Positions 15,691 through 22,453 of a stretch of DNA of 29,732 nt are shown here, piece by piece (position 1 is the first letter of the stretch; every line of letters begins with the position of its first letter). The position numbers were made by a program, and so were the translations under genes. The DNA comes from Myxococcales bacterium. GTDB lineage: Bacteria; Myxococcota_A; Polyangia; Polyangiales; Polyangiaceae. The DNA lies in contig JADKKK010000021.1 of NCBI GenBank assembly GCA_016720545.1, forward strand, positions 1 through 29,732. Reading direction: 5' to 3'. The notes beneath the pieces were generated by a model, which had not been told where the DNA came from, did not search any database, and saw nothing but the letters and a program-made list of their open reading frames with translations.

Positions 15691-17047
15691 TCAGGCGGCT
15701 TCGTCAGCGGGCGGAGGCGGTGTCTCACTGGGCTTCGGGGCGGGCTTCGGCGGAGCCGAGGGCTTGCCGCCCACGACCTCTTCGCCGTCCGTCGGGTCAG
15801 GGATGCTCTCGATGTCCCGCAGCCACTTCGCGGAGACCGGTGAGGCCGTGCCTCATGTAGAGGTCGAGCCGCTCCGCACGAGCCAGCGCGTCCTCGGGGG
15901 GCTCGACGTTCAGCGCGAGGAAGGGGACCGGCGCGCGGTCGCCGAGGTTCATCCTCACCAGCGGCGTCAGCAGGTCGCGACGGATGACGTCGGCGAGGCC
16001 CTCCGCATCGCTGCGGAGTAGCTGGAACATCGCGCGCAGGTGCACCTCTCCGAGCGAGCGGGCGCCCTTGTCGCCGGGGTCGCTGGTGAGCGTGCCGCCG
16101 AGGATGACCTTGGACATCTCCCCGTTGCAGAGCTTCACCAGCTCCGCGTGCACGCCGCTGTCGGGCGCCGCGATGACGCTCAGGTCCGTCGTGTCGGGGA
16201 TGACCGTGGTGACGGTCGAGCTCATCGCGTCGAGCGCGGCGGCGAGGATCTCGACGTCCTCGTCGTTCGCTCGCGCGTCCTTCGACGGGTCGCGCCCGGT
16301 GGCGTACTTCCCGACGCGAAGCCCGCGGCCCGACCACTCCGCGAAAGCGATCCAGTCGCGAACCGACCATCGCTTGAAGGCGCTGTACCAGACGATCGCG
16401 CGGCCGAGACCCTCGCGCGTCGGGTACGTGCCGAACGCTCGCGGGGTGTGCAGGATCAGCTTCCCGCGAGGGAAGGCCGCGGGGTCGTCGCAGGGGATGC
16501 CCGGGAAGCGTGCGAAGCGGGTGTCGCCGCTCTGCGCGTCGTAGAGGTAGAGGCGCCAGTCGCGCTCATTGCTCCACGCGAGCCGTCGCGCGTGGATCGG
16601 GTAGAGGTGCCGCGGGTAGAGGTAGCGGCCCTCGCGGGCATACACCGCCTCGACGCCGGCGCGGCCGTGGTAGGTGGCGCTCGCGAGCTGCTGCAACGCG
16701 CCGCGGAAGGAGAGGCCCAGCGAGCCCGCGGGCACCTCGACGGCGTCGAGCGCGTCCTGGCAGAGCCGCAGGGCCTTCGCCCCGTCGCGCTTCGACGCGG
16801 TCGCAGGGAGGCGGAGTTCGTACTCCGCGCCGCTGACCGCCTGCTCGCGCTTCGCAAGGTCGCCGTGGAGGTGCGGGTCACCCTGGCGCACCTCGTCGAG
16901 GAGGTCGGCCCACGACGCCATGCGGCCGGTGTCGGCCTCGCGCTGCACCGCCGTGATGGACTGCGGCGTGAGGCCTGCGCCCAGGCGCCGCTGGTAGCGG
17001 TCCTGCGGCGAAGCGCTGGTGACGCGGCGGGTGGTGTCGGAGGGCAT
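15691..17047 (-). CDS. Portal protein (Mu gp29 / DUF935-like); apparent frameshift near 3' end
   Basis: As read, the frame from ATG 17047 stops at 15797 (416 aa) with an atypical end, TGLREVAAGHREHP. Another frame from about 15839 reads VSAKWLRDIESIPDPTDGEE, the normal DUF935 C-terminus, followed by a Pro/Lys-rich tail to a TGA at 15693-15691. Removing one base at 15839-15840 gives a 451-aa portal (RHGLTVSAKWLRDI). Other DUF935 features: the RLGAGLTPQSITAVQREADTG start, SWADLLDEVRQGDPHLHGDL, LHTPRAFGTYPTREGLGRAI and SVIAAPDSGVHAELVKLCNGEMSK. The portal ring forms the DNA entry vertex and binds the terminase. A real truncation would remove about 50 residues, so error is the favoured reading. 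Confidence 0.85.
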
Positions 17048-17059
17048 CGGGAGGGGAGG

Positions 17060-18493
17060 TCAGAAGCCCCAGGAGGGGACGGAGCGGCGAGAGGCGGGGC
17101 GAGAGGCGAGAGGCTCGCGGGTGTCGATCACGGCCCACGCGTAGGCCAGCGCATCAACGTCGTCGTCATGGGCGTCGGAGACGCCGGTGAACCGCAGCAC
17201 CGTTTCGAGAAAGGGGCCGACCCACGGGTAGGCCACACCGCTCGACGGGACGCGCACGCGGCCCTCGTTCCACGCGGTGGCGACGGGCTGCGCGCGGACG
17301 AACTTGTCGCCCCGCGGCACTACCTCCGTCAGCAGGAGCGTCGGGTTGATCTGCCGTAGAGTGCGAGCAACGGCCTTGCCGTCGCGGGAGGCTTCGATGT
17401 GGATGGCGGCGCCGCCGTGGCGTTGCTGGAAGCGCGCGAGCTCCGCGGCTACAGCACCCGTCTCGGCGCGCATCCGCAGCACGTCGACCACGTCGGCCGC
17501 GAGCGTGAGGCCCGCGCCGCGCACCGCGAGGGCCACAGCCACGGTCCAGTCAGAGCGGGTGCTCTCCGTGCCCGCAGGGTCGACCGCGAGGACGGTGCGA
17601 GCGCCCGTCAGGATCGGGTCGATGTAGCGCGCCGGAGCGCGGAACACCTCGCCTCCGCGTGCCATGGGTTGCCCCTGGAAGAGCGATGCCCAGTCGTACT
17701 CATTCGCGCCGCGCTTCACCGCGAGCTCGGACACCGGCCATCGCTCAGGCCAGAGCGCCTGCTCTACGCCGTCCGCGTCCGTAGTGATCGCCGGGAGGTT
17801 GATGATCTCCCATTCGACCCCATCCATCTCACCGCGATCGAGTCGACCGATCAGGTCGTCTTCGTGCCACCGGGTGTGACAGACGATGCAGGAGCCGCCG
17901 GGCTCGATGCGGGTCCACAGGGTCGATGTGAACCAGTCCCAGGTGCGCTGACGAATCAGGGCGCTCTCGGCGTCCTGGCGATTCTTGAAAGGGTCGTCGA
18001 CGATCGCGACCTTGCAGCCCTGCGAGGTGAGCGGCCCGCCAATGCCCGTCGCGAGGACGCCGCCGCCCTCGGGGGTGCGCCACTCTGCGAGGGAGCCGCG
18101 ATCCTCCCGCAGTGTGACGCCGGCGCTCCGAGCGTAGGACCGCGCGAGGTCGGACTTCGACTCCGCGACCTGCGCCGCGTAGGAGACATACGCGATGGTG
18201 TCCGCGGGCGAGCGACGCAGGAGCCACGCGATGGAGTGCAGCAGCGTCTCGGTCTTGCCGTGGCGCGGCGGGACGGAGATGCACGCGAACACCCGCTCCC
18301 CTCGGGCCACGCGCTCCAGGAGCGAGAGTAGCTTCGCGAGGTGCGAGGGGCGCGACCACCGGGGGGTGACGCGCGGGATGAAGTCGAGGAGCGTCTCCGC
18401 GCGCAGCTCCAGGCGGCGGAGGTACTCCAGCCGCAGGGCGCGGAGCTCAGCCGCCGCGCTCGAGCTCTGCGATGCGGGCGAGGAGTGCGTCAT
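17060..18493 (-). CDS. terL: Terminase large subunit
   Basis: 477 residues from ATG 18493; an upstream in-frame ATG at 18520 would add nine. The ATPase has a Walker A-type motif VPPRHGKTE (residues about 74-82) and a Walker B-like KVAIVDDPF (161-169). The RNase H-like nuclease has VLAVDPAGTESTRSDWTV in its first strand and a final DAHDDDVDALAYA motif supplying the last acidic residue. The protein packages DNA into the prohead through the portal and cuts it. It overlaps the small subunit gene by 47 bp and lies 13 bp before the portal start. I see no clear ribosome-binding site at either start, so coupling to the small subunit is likely. Confidence 0.9.
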   Translation of the reverse strand: MTHSSPASQSSSAAAELRALRLEYLRRLELRAETLLDFIPRVTPRWSRPSHLAKLLSLLERVARGERVFACISVPPRHGKTETLLHSIAWLLRRSPADTIAYVSYAAQVAESKSDLARSYARSAGVTLREDRGSLAEWRTPEGGGVLATGIGGPLTSQGCKVAIVDDPFKNRQDAESALIRQRTWDWFTSTLWTRIEPGGSCIVCHTRWHEDDLIGRLDRGEMDGVEWEIINLPAITTDADGVEQALWPERWPVSELAVKRGANEYDWASLFQGQPMARGGEVFRAPARYIDPILTGARTVLAVDPAGTESTRSDWTVAVALAVRGAGLTLAADVVDVLRMRAETGAVAAELARFQQRHGGAAIHIEASRDGKAVARTLRQINPTLLLTEVVPRGDKFVRAQPVATAWNEGRVRVPSSGVAYPWVGPFLETVLRFTGVSDAHDDDVDALAYAWAVIDTREPLASRPASRRSVPSWGF

Positions 18494-18935
18494 CGGTGAG
18501 GGCGCCGATCGGCTGCCCATCGGTGGTCAGGTCGGTGCGGTTCACCAGCTCACCAGCAGCGCGGAGGCGCTCGACCTCGACCTGCGCCGCGACGAGCTGC
18601 CGCTTGAGCTGCCGCGTCCCGCGCTCCTCGTTCCACCGCAGCACGTCGAGCGCGAAGCGCCCGTCATCCTCGGTGGCCTTCATCACGCGGGCGTGCAGCG
18701 CGCTCTCGCACTGCGCCCCGGCGCGGTCGAGCTCCGCCGCGAACGCAGCCTGCGCGACGTGGCGCGGGTTGCGCTTCGCTGGCTCTGCGGCGTTGTACGC
18801 GCGGCCGACGCGGAGCCAGCCGATCATCGTGTCCCACGGGACACCCGCGGCCTTCGCGCAGGCGCGGAGGGGGGTGCCCACGAGGCGAGCGCCGCGGATC
18901 GTGGCCGCGAGCTCGGGGGTGAGGGTGAGGGCCAT
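18447..18935 (-). CDS. Terminase small subunit-like protein
   Basis: 162 residues. The N-terminal half has a helix-turn-helix-like region (LAATIRGARLVGTPLRACAK and GVPWDTMIGWLRVGRAYN), as in small terminase subunits that bind pac/cos DNA. The central part (AAFAAELDRAGAQCESALHARVMKATEDDGRFALDVLRW) matches the 'a..f......A.a..e......i..aa...dw.aa..lL.r' pattern of these proteins. A basic and helical RGTRQLKRQLVAAQVEVERL oligomerisation segment follows. It lies directly upstream of, and overlaps, the large subunit gene. The ATG at 18935 overlaps the stop of the methyltransferase frame by one base. Confidence 0.8.
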   Translation of the reverse strand: MALTLTPELAATIRGARLVGTPLRACAKAAGVPWDTMIGWLRVGRAYNAAEPAKRNPRHVAQAAFAAELDRAGAQCESALHARVMKATEDDGRFALDVLRWNEERGTRQLKRQLVAAQVEVERLRAAGELVNRTDLTTDGQPIGALTDDALLARIAELERGG

Positions 18936-19886
18936 CAGCGGGCGATCAGCGTGCGGACGTGGCGCGCGATGGAGCGCATCAGGAGCGGGGGGACGCTGTT
19001 GCCGATGCGCTCGACGCCGATCACGCCGAACCGGAAACGCAAGGACGAGCCGGGAACCTGCAATATTTCGCGCACGCGCATCGGCCACCGTGACCGACTG
19101 CCGTTGCGACAGGCGGGCACCGCCCTGTCGCGAGCGACGCCGTTTCGTTTCGGTAGTCGTTGGGGCCCGCCAGCGTGGCGTCCACGCGACAGCGCCATCA
19201 CACCGGGCGACGGGCGCCGCCTCACCAGGCCGGCTCCGCCCCCCGCTCGGGTGCGACGCTTCGACGCCGAGGTCATCCCGCACGCCGATGAAGATCATGC
19301 GCTCGCGCGACTGCGGCACGCCGTAGAACATCGCGTTCAGCAGCCGCACCTTCACGCGGTAGCCACAGGCTTTCAGCGTGCGGAGGATCTCGGCGAAGAT
19401 GACCTTGAAGTCGCCCTTCACCATGCCGCTCACGTTCTCCATCACGAAGGCGCGCGGGCGCAGACCCGAGAGCAGCCGCACGAACTCGCGGAAGAGCTGG
19501 TTGCGCTGGTCGCCGATCTCGCGCTTGCCCGCGGTCGAGAATCCCTGACACGGCGGCGAGCCATCGAACACGTCGAGTTCACCGGGCGCGACGCCCGCGA
19601 GGCGCAGGCACTCCTCGACGGAGAGCTTGGCGATGTCGCCGTGGTACAGCGGGACGTGCGGGAAGTTGAGCCGGAAGGTGTCGGCCGCGTTCTGCTCCCA
19701 CTCGACGGCGAGCAGTTCACGGAAGCCCGCCATGTGGTAGCCCAGCGACGATCCACCGCAGCCGGCGAAGGTCGAGATGACCGTGGGCGCGTTCGCCTCG
19801 CGGGGAGCGTGGGCCTGCGCCCATGCTTCGGTGAGCAGCGCGGGATAGTCGGTGATGCGCTGGAGTCGCGGGGCGCCGTCAGCCAC
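18935..19886 (-). CDS. C5 cytosine DNA methyltransferase; apparent frameshift near the C-terminus
   Basis: The GTG at 19886 is the likely start (ADGAPRLQRITDYP), overlapping the ParB stop by eight bases. Motifs: I, STFAGCGGSSLGY (38-50); IV, GSPPCQGFS with nucleophile Cys113; VI, FVMENVSGM (about 148-155); VIII, PQSRERMIFIGVR (191-203). The target-recognition part is short. Motif X, ERIGNSVPPLLM, is read in another frame ending at 18935; the switch is near 19069-19080 and equals one missing base. Corrected length is about 316 aa. The enzyme would methylate cytosine C5 in phage DNA, protecting it from host restriction; no matching endonuclease is present nearby, so it is an orphan. If the frameshift is real the enzyme lacks motif X and is inactive. 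Confidence 0.85.
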
Positions 19887-20599
19887 GGGGCACCTTGCCG
19901 CCGCAGTGGGGGCAGGAGAGGCAGTCGACCTCATCCTCGACGCTCTCGTCGTACTCGCGCCCGTCGGGGTCGCCGCGGTACGTCGGGGGGTCACCGATGA
20001 CCTCGGGGCGCTCGACGGTGTCGTCTGCGGCGTGCTCGAACGCGGGCGGGAGGCGCTGCCGCGAGGACGGCGTTGCCTGCGCGTCTGACCAGCGCGTCGA
20101 GGTCCGCCGCCGCGTAGCCCATGTCGGCCATCGTCGGGGCGTCGCGCTCGAACGCGGCCGTCGCCATCGCCACCACCGCCGCGGCGTCGTCGTGGCCCTG
20201 GAGGGCGACGGCGTTGTCCGCGAGGGTCATCGCGTCGGCCTCGGCGTCGCTGACGTCCACGAGGCGCACAGGCACCAGCCCGGGGGCGGGGGCGCTGCGG
20301 TCGAAGCGGTGATCCGCGCCGCCGCGAGCGATGCCGTCCACCTCGATGCCCGCCATGATGAGGCGCGCGGCCTCGAGGCGACCGTGGCCGCCGATGATGC
20401 GGTGCGTGCTCGCCTGCGCGATGATCGGTGCGCCCCAGGTAGTGCGGACGATCGTGCGGGCGAGGCGCTGGACCTCGGCCCCGTGGGCGCGGGGGTTGCG
20501 CGGGTTGGGGCGCAGCGCGGAGAGGGGGAGCCACACCGCAGCAGCGGAGTCCACCGCGGGCGCGGTAGGTGTGTCGTGGGGCTTGCGGCTCATGGTCAC
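19879..20599 (-). CDS. ParB-like nuclease-domain protein with C-terminal zinc ribbon; apparent frameshift
   Basis: The GTG at 20599 (or ATG at 20593) begins a ParB/Srx-fold protein: LSALRPNPRNPRAHGAEVQ, then HRIIGGHGRLEAARLIMAG, then AEADAMTLADNAVALQGHDD. This is the ParB N-terminal-domain pattern common in phage proteins near DNA modification genes. After LVRRAGNAVLAAAPPA the frame must shift near 20044-20046 (one extra base) to reach AFEHAADDTVERPEVIG... and a C-terminal zinc ribbon, CLSCPHCGG, ending at 19879. Corrected length 239 aa. The domain binds or cleaves DNA; the link to the adjacent C5 methyltransferase and terminase suggests a role in modification or packaging, which is inference. 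As read without correction it runs to a stop at 19991 with an Arg-rich end. Confidence 0.8.
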
Positions 20600-20796
20600 G
20601 CCGCCACCGGCCAGAGCACCGCCTTCGCGGCGCGCTTCGCCCCGCTGCCGATGGCGACGGGTACGGTGGTCACGCGGGGCATCGTGGGGTCGTGCTGTCG
20701 TGCGGCCCAGCGGTCGTACAGACGGGTGACGTGGCGAGGCGTATAGCCGAGCAGCCGCGCTACTTGCGCGATCGTCAGCGGACGCAACTCGGCCAC
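20596..20796 (-). CDS. Small HTH DNA-binding protein
   Basis: 66 residues from a GTG at 20796. A longer in-frame reading to ATG 20925 would span the 18-bp repeat and has unlikely composition, so the GTG start is preferred. A helix-turn-helix of MerR/excisionase type is visible: LTIAQVARLLGYTPRHVTRLYDRW (residues about 6-29), followed by a basic tail. The stop overlaps the ParB start by four bases (20596-20599). It is the first gene of the rightmost part of the late operon and lies just downstream of a candidate promoter with the 18-bp repeat, so it may regulate that promoter or assist packaging; neither is proven. There is no obvious Shine-Dalgarno sequence. Confidence 0.55.
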   Translation of the reverse strand: MAELRPLTIAQVARLLGYTPRHVTRLYDRWAARQHDPTMPRVTTVPVAIGSGAKRAAKAVLWPVAA

Positions 20797-20806
20797 CGAA
20801 AACGAC

Positions 20807-20824
20807 GGTGGATGTCCGAATGGT
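20807..20824 (-). repeat. 18-bp exact repeat, copy 2 (candidate late promoter/operator)
   Basis: Same 18 bases as 456-473 on the minus strand. A TTGACG (-35-like) lies at 20827-20832, immediately before a run of G and the repeat; the repeat ends 10 bp before the GTG at 20796. This is the only gap of note upstream of the genes from HTH to baseplate, so it is a natural place for the operon's promoter or activator site. It has no good AT-rich -10 box, hinting at an activator-dependent promoter. Confidence 0.6.
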
Positions 20825-21156
20825 CCCCCGTCAAGAGCGCTGCGAAAGATTCCCCCGCGGCCGTCGCCCACGGGTCGCGAGCGACGGGGACCAGCGGAGA
20901 CCCCGAGGAGGTGCTGCCCCTCCACCTGCCCCGCGAAGGGCAGGGCGACTGCGCCGGGATGCGTGGGTGGTCGCGGCGTCCGGGCGAGCCGCCCTCAGAG
21001 CGGCGAAGCTCAAGCGAGCGCGCGAGAGCCAGACGGGCATGGCCTGCAACCTCGGTCAAGCTCATTCGACGGCGCGCGAATCCATCGGGCCATGCGCTGG
21101 TAGGTGGGTGTCGCAGGGTGTGCGCAGTTTGACAGCGCGCGTCAGGCGCGGGGTGG
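20825..21156 (-). other. Gap without a confident gene
   Basis: Lies between the stop of the 194-aa unknown gene and the HTH gene. One minus-strand open frame (21065 to 20775, starting MSLTEVAGHARLALARSLEL) could encode 96 residues, but its later part is Arg/Pro/Ser-rich and it overlaps the HTH start, so I do not call it. The gap holds a hairpin at 20925-20944 and a TTGACG near 20827. It may separate early and late transcription units. Confidence 0.4.
20925..20944. terminator. Perfect 7-bp stem-loop, possible transcription stop
   Basis: CCTGCCC (20925-20931) pairs with GGGCAGG (20938-20944) across a 6-nt loop. It lies between the early-side genes and the candidate late promoter, where a terminator would be useful. 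There is no T-tract on either strand, so it is not a classical intrinsic terminator; in GC-rich DNA such a hairpin can also arise by chance. Confidence 0.25.
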
Positions 21157-21741
21157 TCACGCCGCCCTGTCTTCCGCCCCCTGCCACGCTTCGCACGCCG
21201 CTCCCAGCGCCTCGACGCCCCACACGGACAGCGCCGCGTCGGCCGCAGTCTCGCGCGACGTGGCCGTGGTCAGCGCCTCCCGCGCCCGCATCCCGTCGAC
21301 CGTCATGGCGCACCCCGGCGACGGCCCCTCGCGCTGGTAGGTCGCCGCCGCCTTCGTGCGCGTCGCCGTCGCCCGGTCGAGCGCATCGCGGAGGGCCATC
21401 GGGCCGTGCTGCCCCGCGTAGAGCCGCGCGAGCGTCGCGAGGTCGCCGACGTGGGCGCGGTCGATCAGCCAGCGGAGCGCCGGCCGATGCCGCGGGGCCG
21501 CAGCGTCGATGCGGTGCGACACCAGGCGCGCTCGAGCCCCGTCACCGCGGTCGATGGCGCGCTCCGTCGCCGTCGTCTCGCACAGCCCCCCGCTGGAGTC
21601 GCGTCCGTTGTCCACGGAGCGCAGGTCGCCGCTCAGCATCTGCGCGGGCCGCATCGCCCGGAGCATCGCGGAGAACGCCGCTTCTGACACCACCCGCTCG
21701 CACACCATCGACACCCGCTCGCCGTCGTCTCGCGTCGTCAT
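21157..21741 (-). CDS. Phage protein of unknown function
   Basis: 194 residues starting MTTRDDGERVSMVCERVVS. I do not recognise a family. The protein is Ala/Arg-rich and mostly helical, with PALRWLIDRAHVGDLATLARLYAGQHGPMALRDALDRA in the centre and a C-terminal helix ALSVWGVEALGAACEAWQG. The start at 21741 is supported by GGGAGCGAGGGGCG upstream and by a four-base overlap with the previous gene (21738-21741, ATGA). It ends the short cluster of unknown genes that follows the replication genes, just before the candidate late promoter, a position where phages often encode a late-gene regulator; that role is conjecture here. Confidence 0.6.
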   Translation of the reverse strand: MTTRDDGERVSMVCERVVSEAAFSAMLRAMRPAQMLSGDLRSVDNGRDSSGGLCETTATERAIDRGDGARARLVSHRIDAAAPRHRPALRWLIDRAHVGDLATLARLYAGQHGPMALRDALDRATATRTKAAATYQREGPSPGCAMTVDGMRAREALTTATSRETAADAALSVWGVEALGAACEAWQGAEDRAA

Positions 21742-22109
21742 CGCCCCTCGCTCCCTTCGCTCGTCACCACCGCTCCACACGCCCGGTCCGCGCCCCACGC
21801 GTCGCGCACCCCATGCCCCGGCACCGCCTCGTCGTCGGCCAGCCAGAAGCACTGCCCGCACCTCGCGCACGCCCGCCACTGCCGCCGCGTCACCGGCCCC
21901 GCCTCCCGTCGAGCGAGGCCCGCGAGGTCGCCCGCGTCGATCGTGCGCCGCAGCGTCTCGACCACCTCGCATAGGCGCTCGATCTCGTCGGCGCCCGCCA
22001 GGAGCGCCTCGCGTGTCGCCGCGTCGCTGCGGTCGATCCATCGCGTCGCGGCGAGGGCGCGCAGCCGGAGTGCTACGCCCTCTGCCATCGTGTCACCGTC
22101 CGTTGTCAT
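21738..22109 (-). CDS. Small protein with a zinc-ribbon-like Cys motif, function unknown
   Basis: 123 residues from ATG 22109 (MTTDGDTMAEGVALRLRALA); the upstream AGAGGGAGTGACAG is a good ribosome-binding site and decides this start over upstream options. Two helices (residues about 8-75, with EALLAGADEIERLCEVVETL) precede CARCGQCFWLADDEAVPGHG and a single later Cys (RACGAVV), which may form a partial zinc site. Part of a three-gene cluster in which start and stop codons overlap by four bases, so the three are translated as a unit. I cannot assign a function. Confidence 0.6.
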   Translation of the reverse strand: MTTDGDTMAEGVALRLRALAATRWIDRSDAATREALLAGADEIERLCEVVETLRRTIDAGDLAGLARREAGPVTRRQWRACARCGQCFWLADDEAVPGHGVRDAWGADRACGAVVTSEGSEGR

Positions 22110-22383
22110 TCTGTCACTCCCTCTGCCATCGCTGCCAAAATGGCACGCCCCGGTGCATCGTGGCACGCGCCTCCCCCGCCATCGGCGCCCGCCCGGCTCC
22201 GGTCCCGTCGCGCGATCTCCAGCGCCCACGTCCACCATCGCCCCACCCATCCCCGCTGTCGTCGACCCAGACGCCCAGGCGCCCGAGCAGGGGAGTCCAG
22301 CCGCCCGCGAGGAGCTCGGCGCACTCGGCGACGGTCGGGAGGCGGAGCGCTCGGCGGACGGTGCCCACGGTGCCGCCCGCCAT
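22106..22383 (-). CDS. Small phage protein, unknown; apparent frameshift
   Basis: The ATG at 22383 is preceded by GGCAGGAGCGAGC, an excellent ribosome-binding site. The first part reads MAGGTVGTVRRALRLPTVAE and TPLLGRLGVWVDDSGDGW. Staying in that frame leads to a stop at 22114 (89 aa). Restoring one base in the GGGG run at 22241-22244 moves to RWWTWALEIARRDRSRAG and a stop at 22106 that overlaps the next ATG as ATGA (92 aa). That overlap pattern is shared by its neighbours, so I favour the corrected form. No recognised domain; small and Trp-rich in the middle. Confidence 0.5.
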
Positions 22384-22453
22384 GCTCGCTCCTGCCGTCG
22401 GGGGCGCGAGCCAGGGCACGGCCGCTGGAGGCGCGCAGAGGCACCCAGGAGGC

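Noticed and set aside
15797..15850. Portal frame switch as programmed frameshifting
   Set aside because: No slippery heptamer and the unshifted end is not protein-like; a sequence error is simpler.
18520..18520. Earlier start for the large terminase
   Set aside because: Adds nine residues without a ribosome-binding site and extends the overlap with the small subunit; cannot be excluded.
456..20824. The 18-bp repeats as attachment sites or transposon ends
   Set aside because: They enclose most of the structural operon in direct orientation, no integrase or transposase is present, and both are placed upstream of genes in the same sense.
20775..21065. 96-residue minus-strand frame as a gene
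   Set aside because: No good ribosome-binding site, low-complexity Arg/Pro/Ser composition in the second half, and overlap with the HTH start and the 18-bp repeat.
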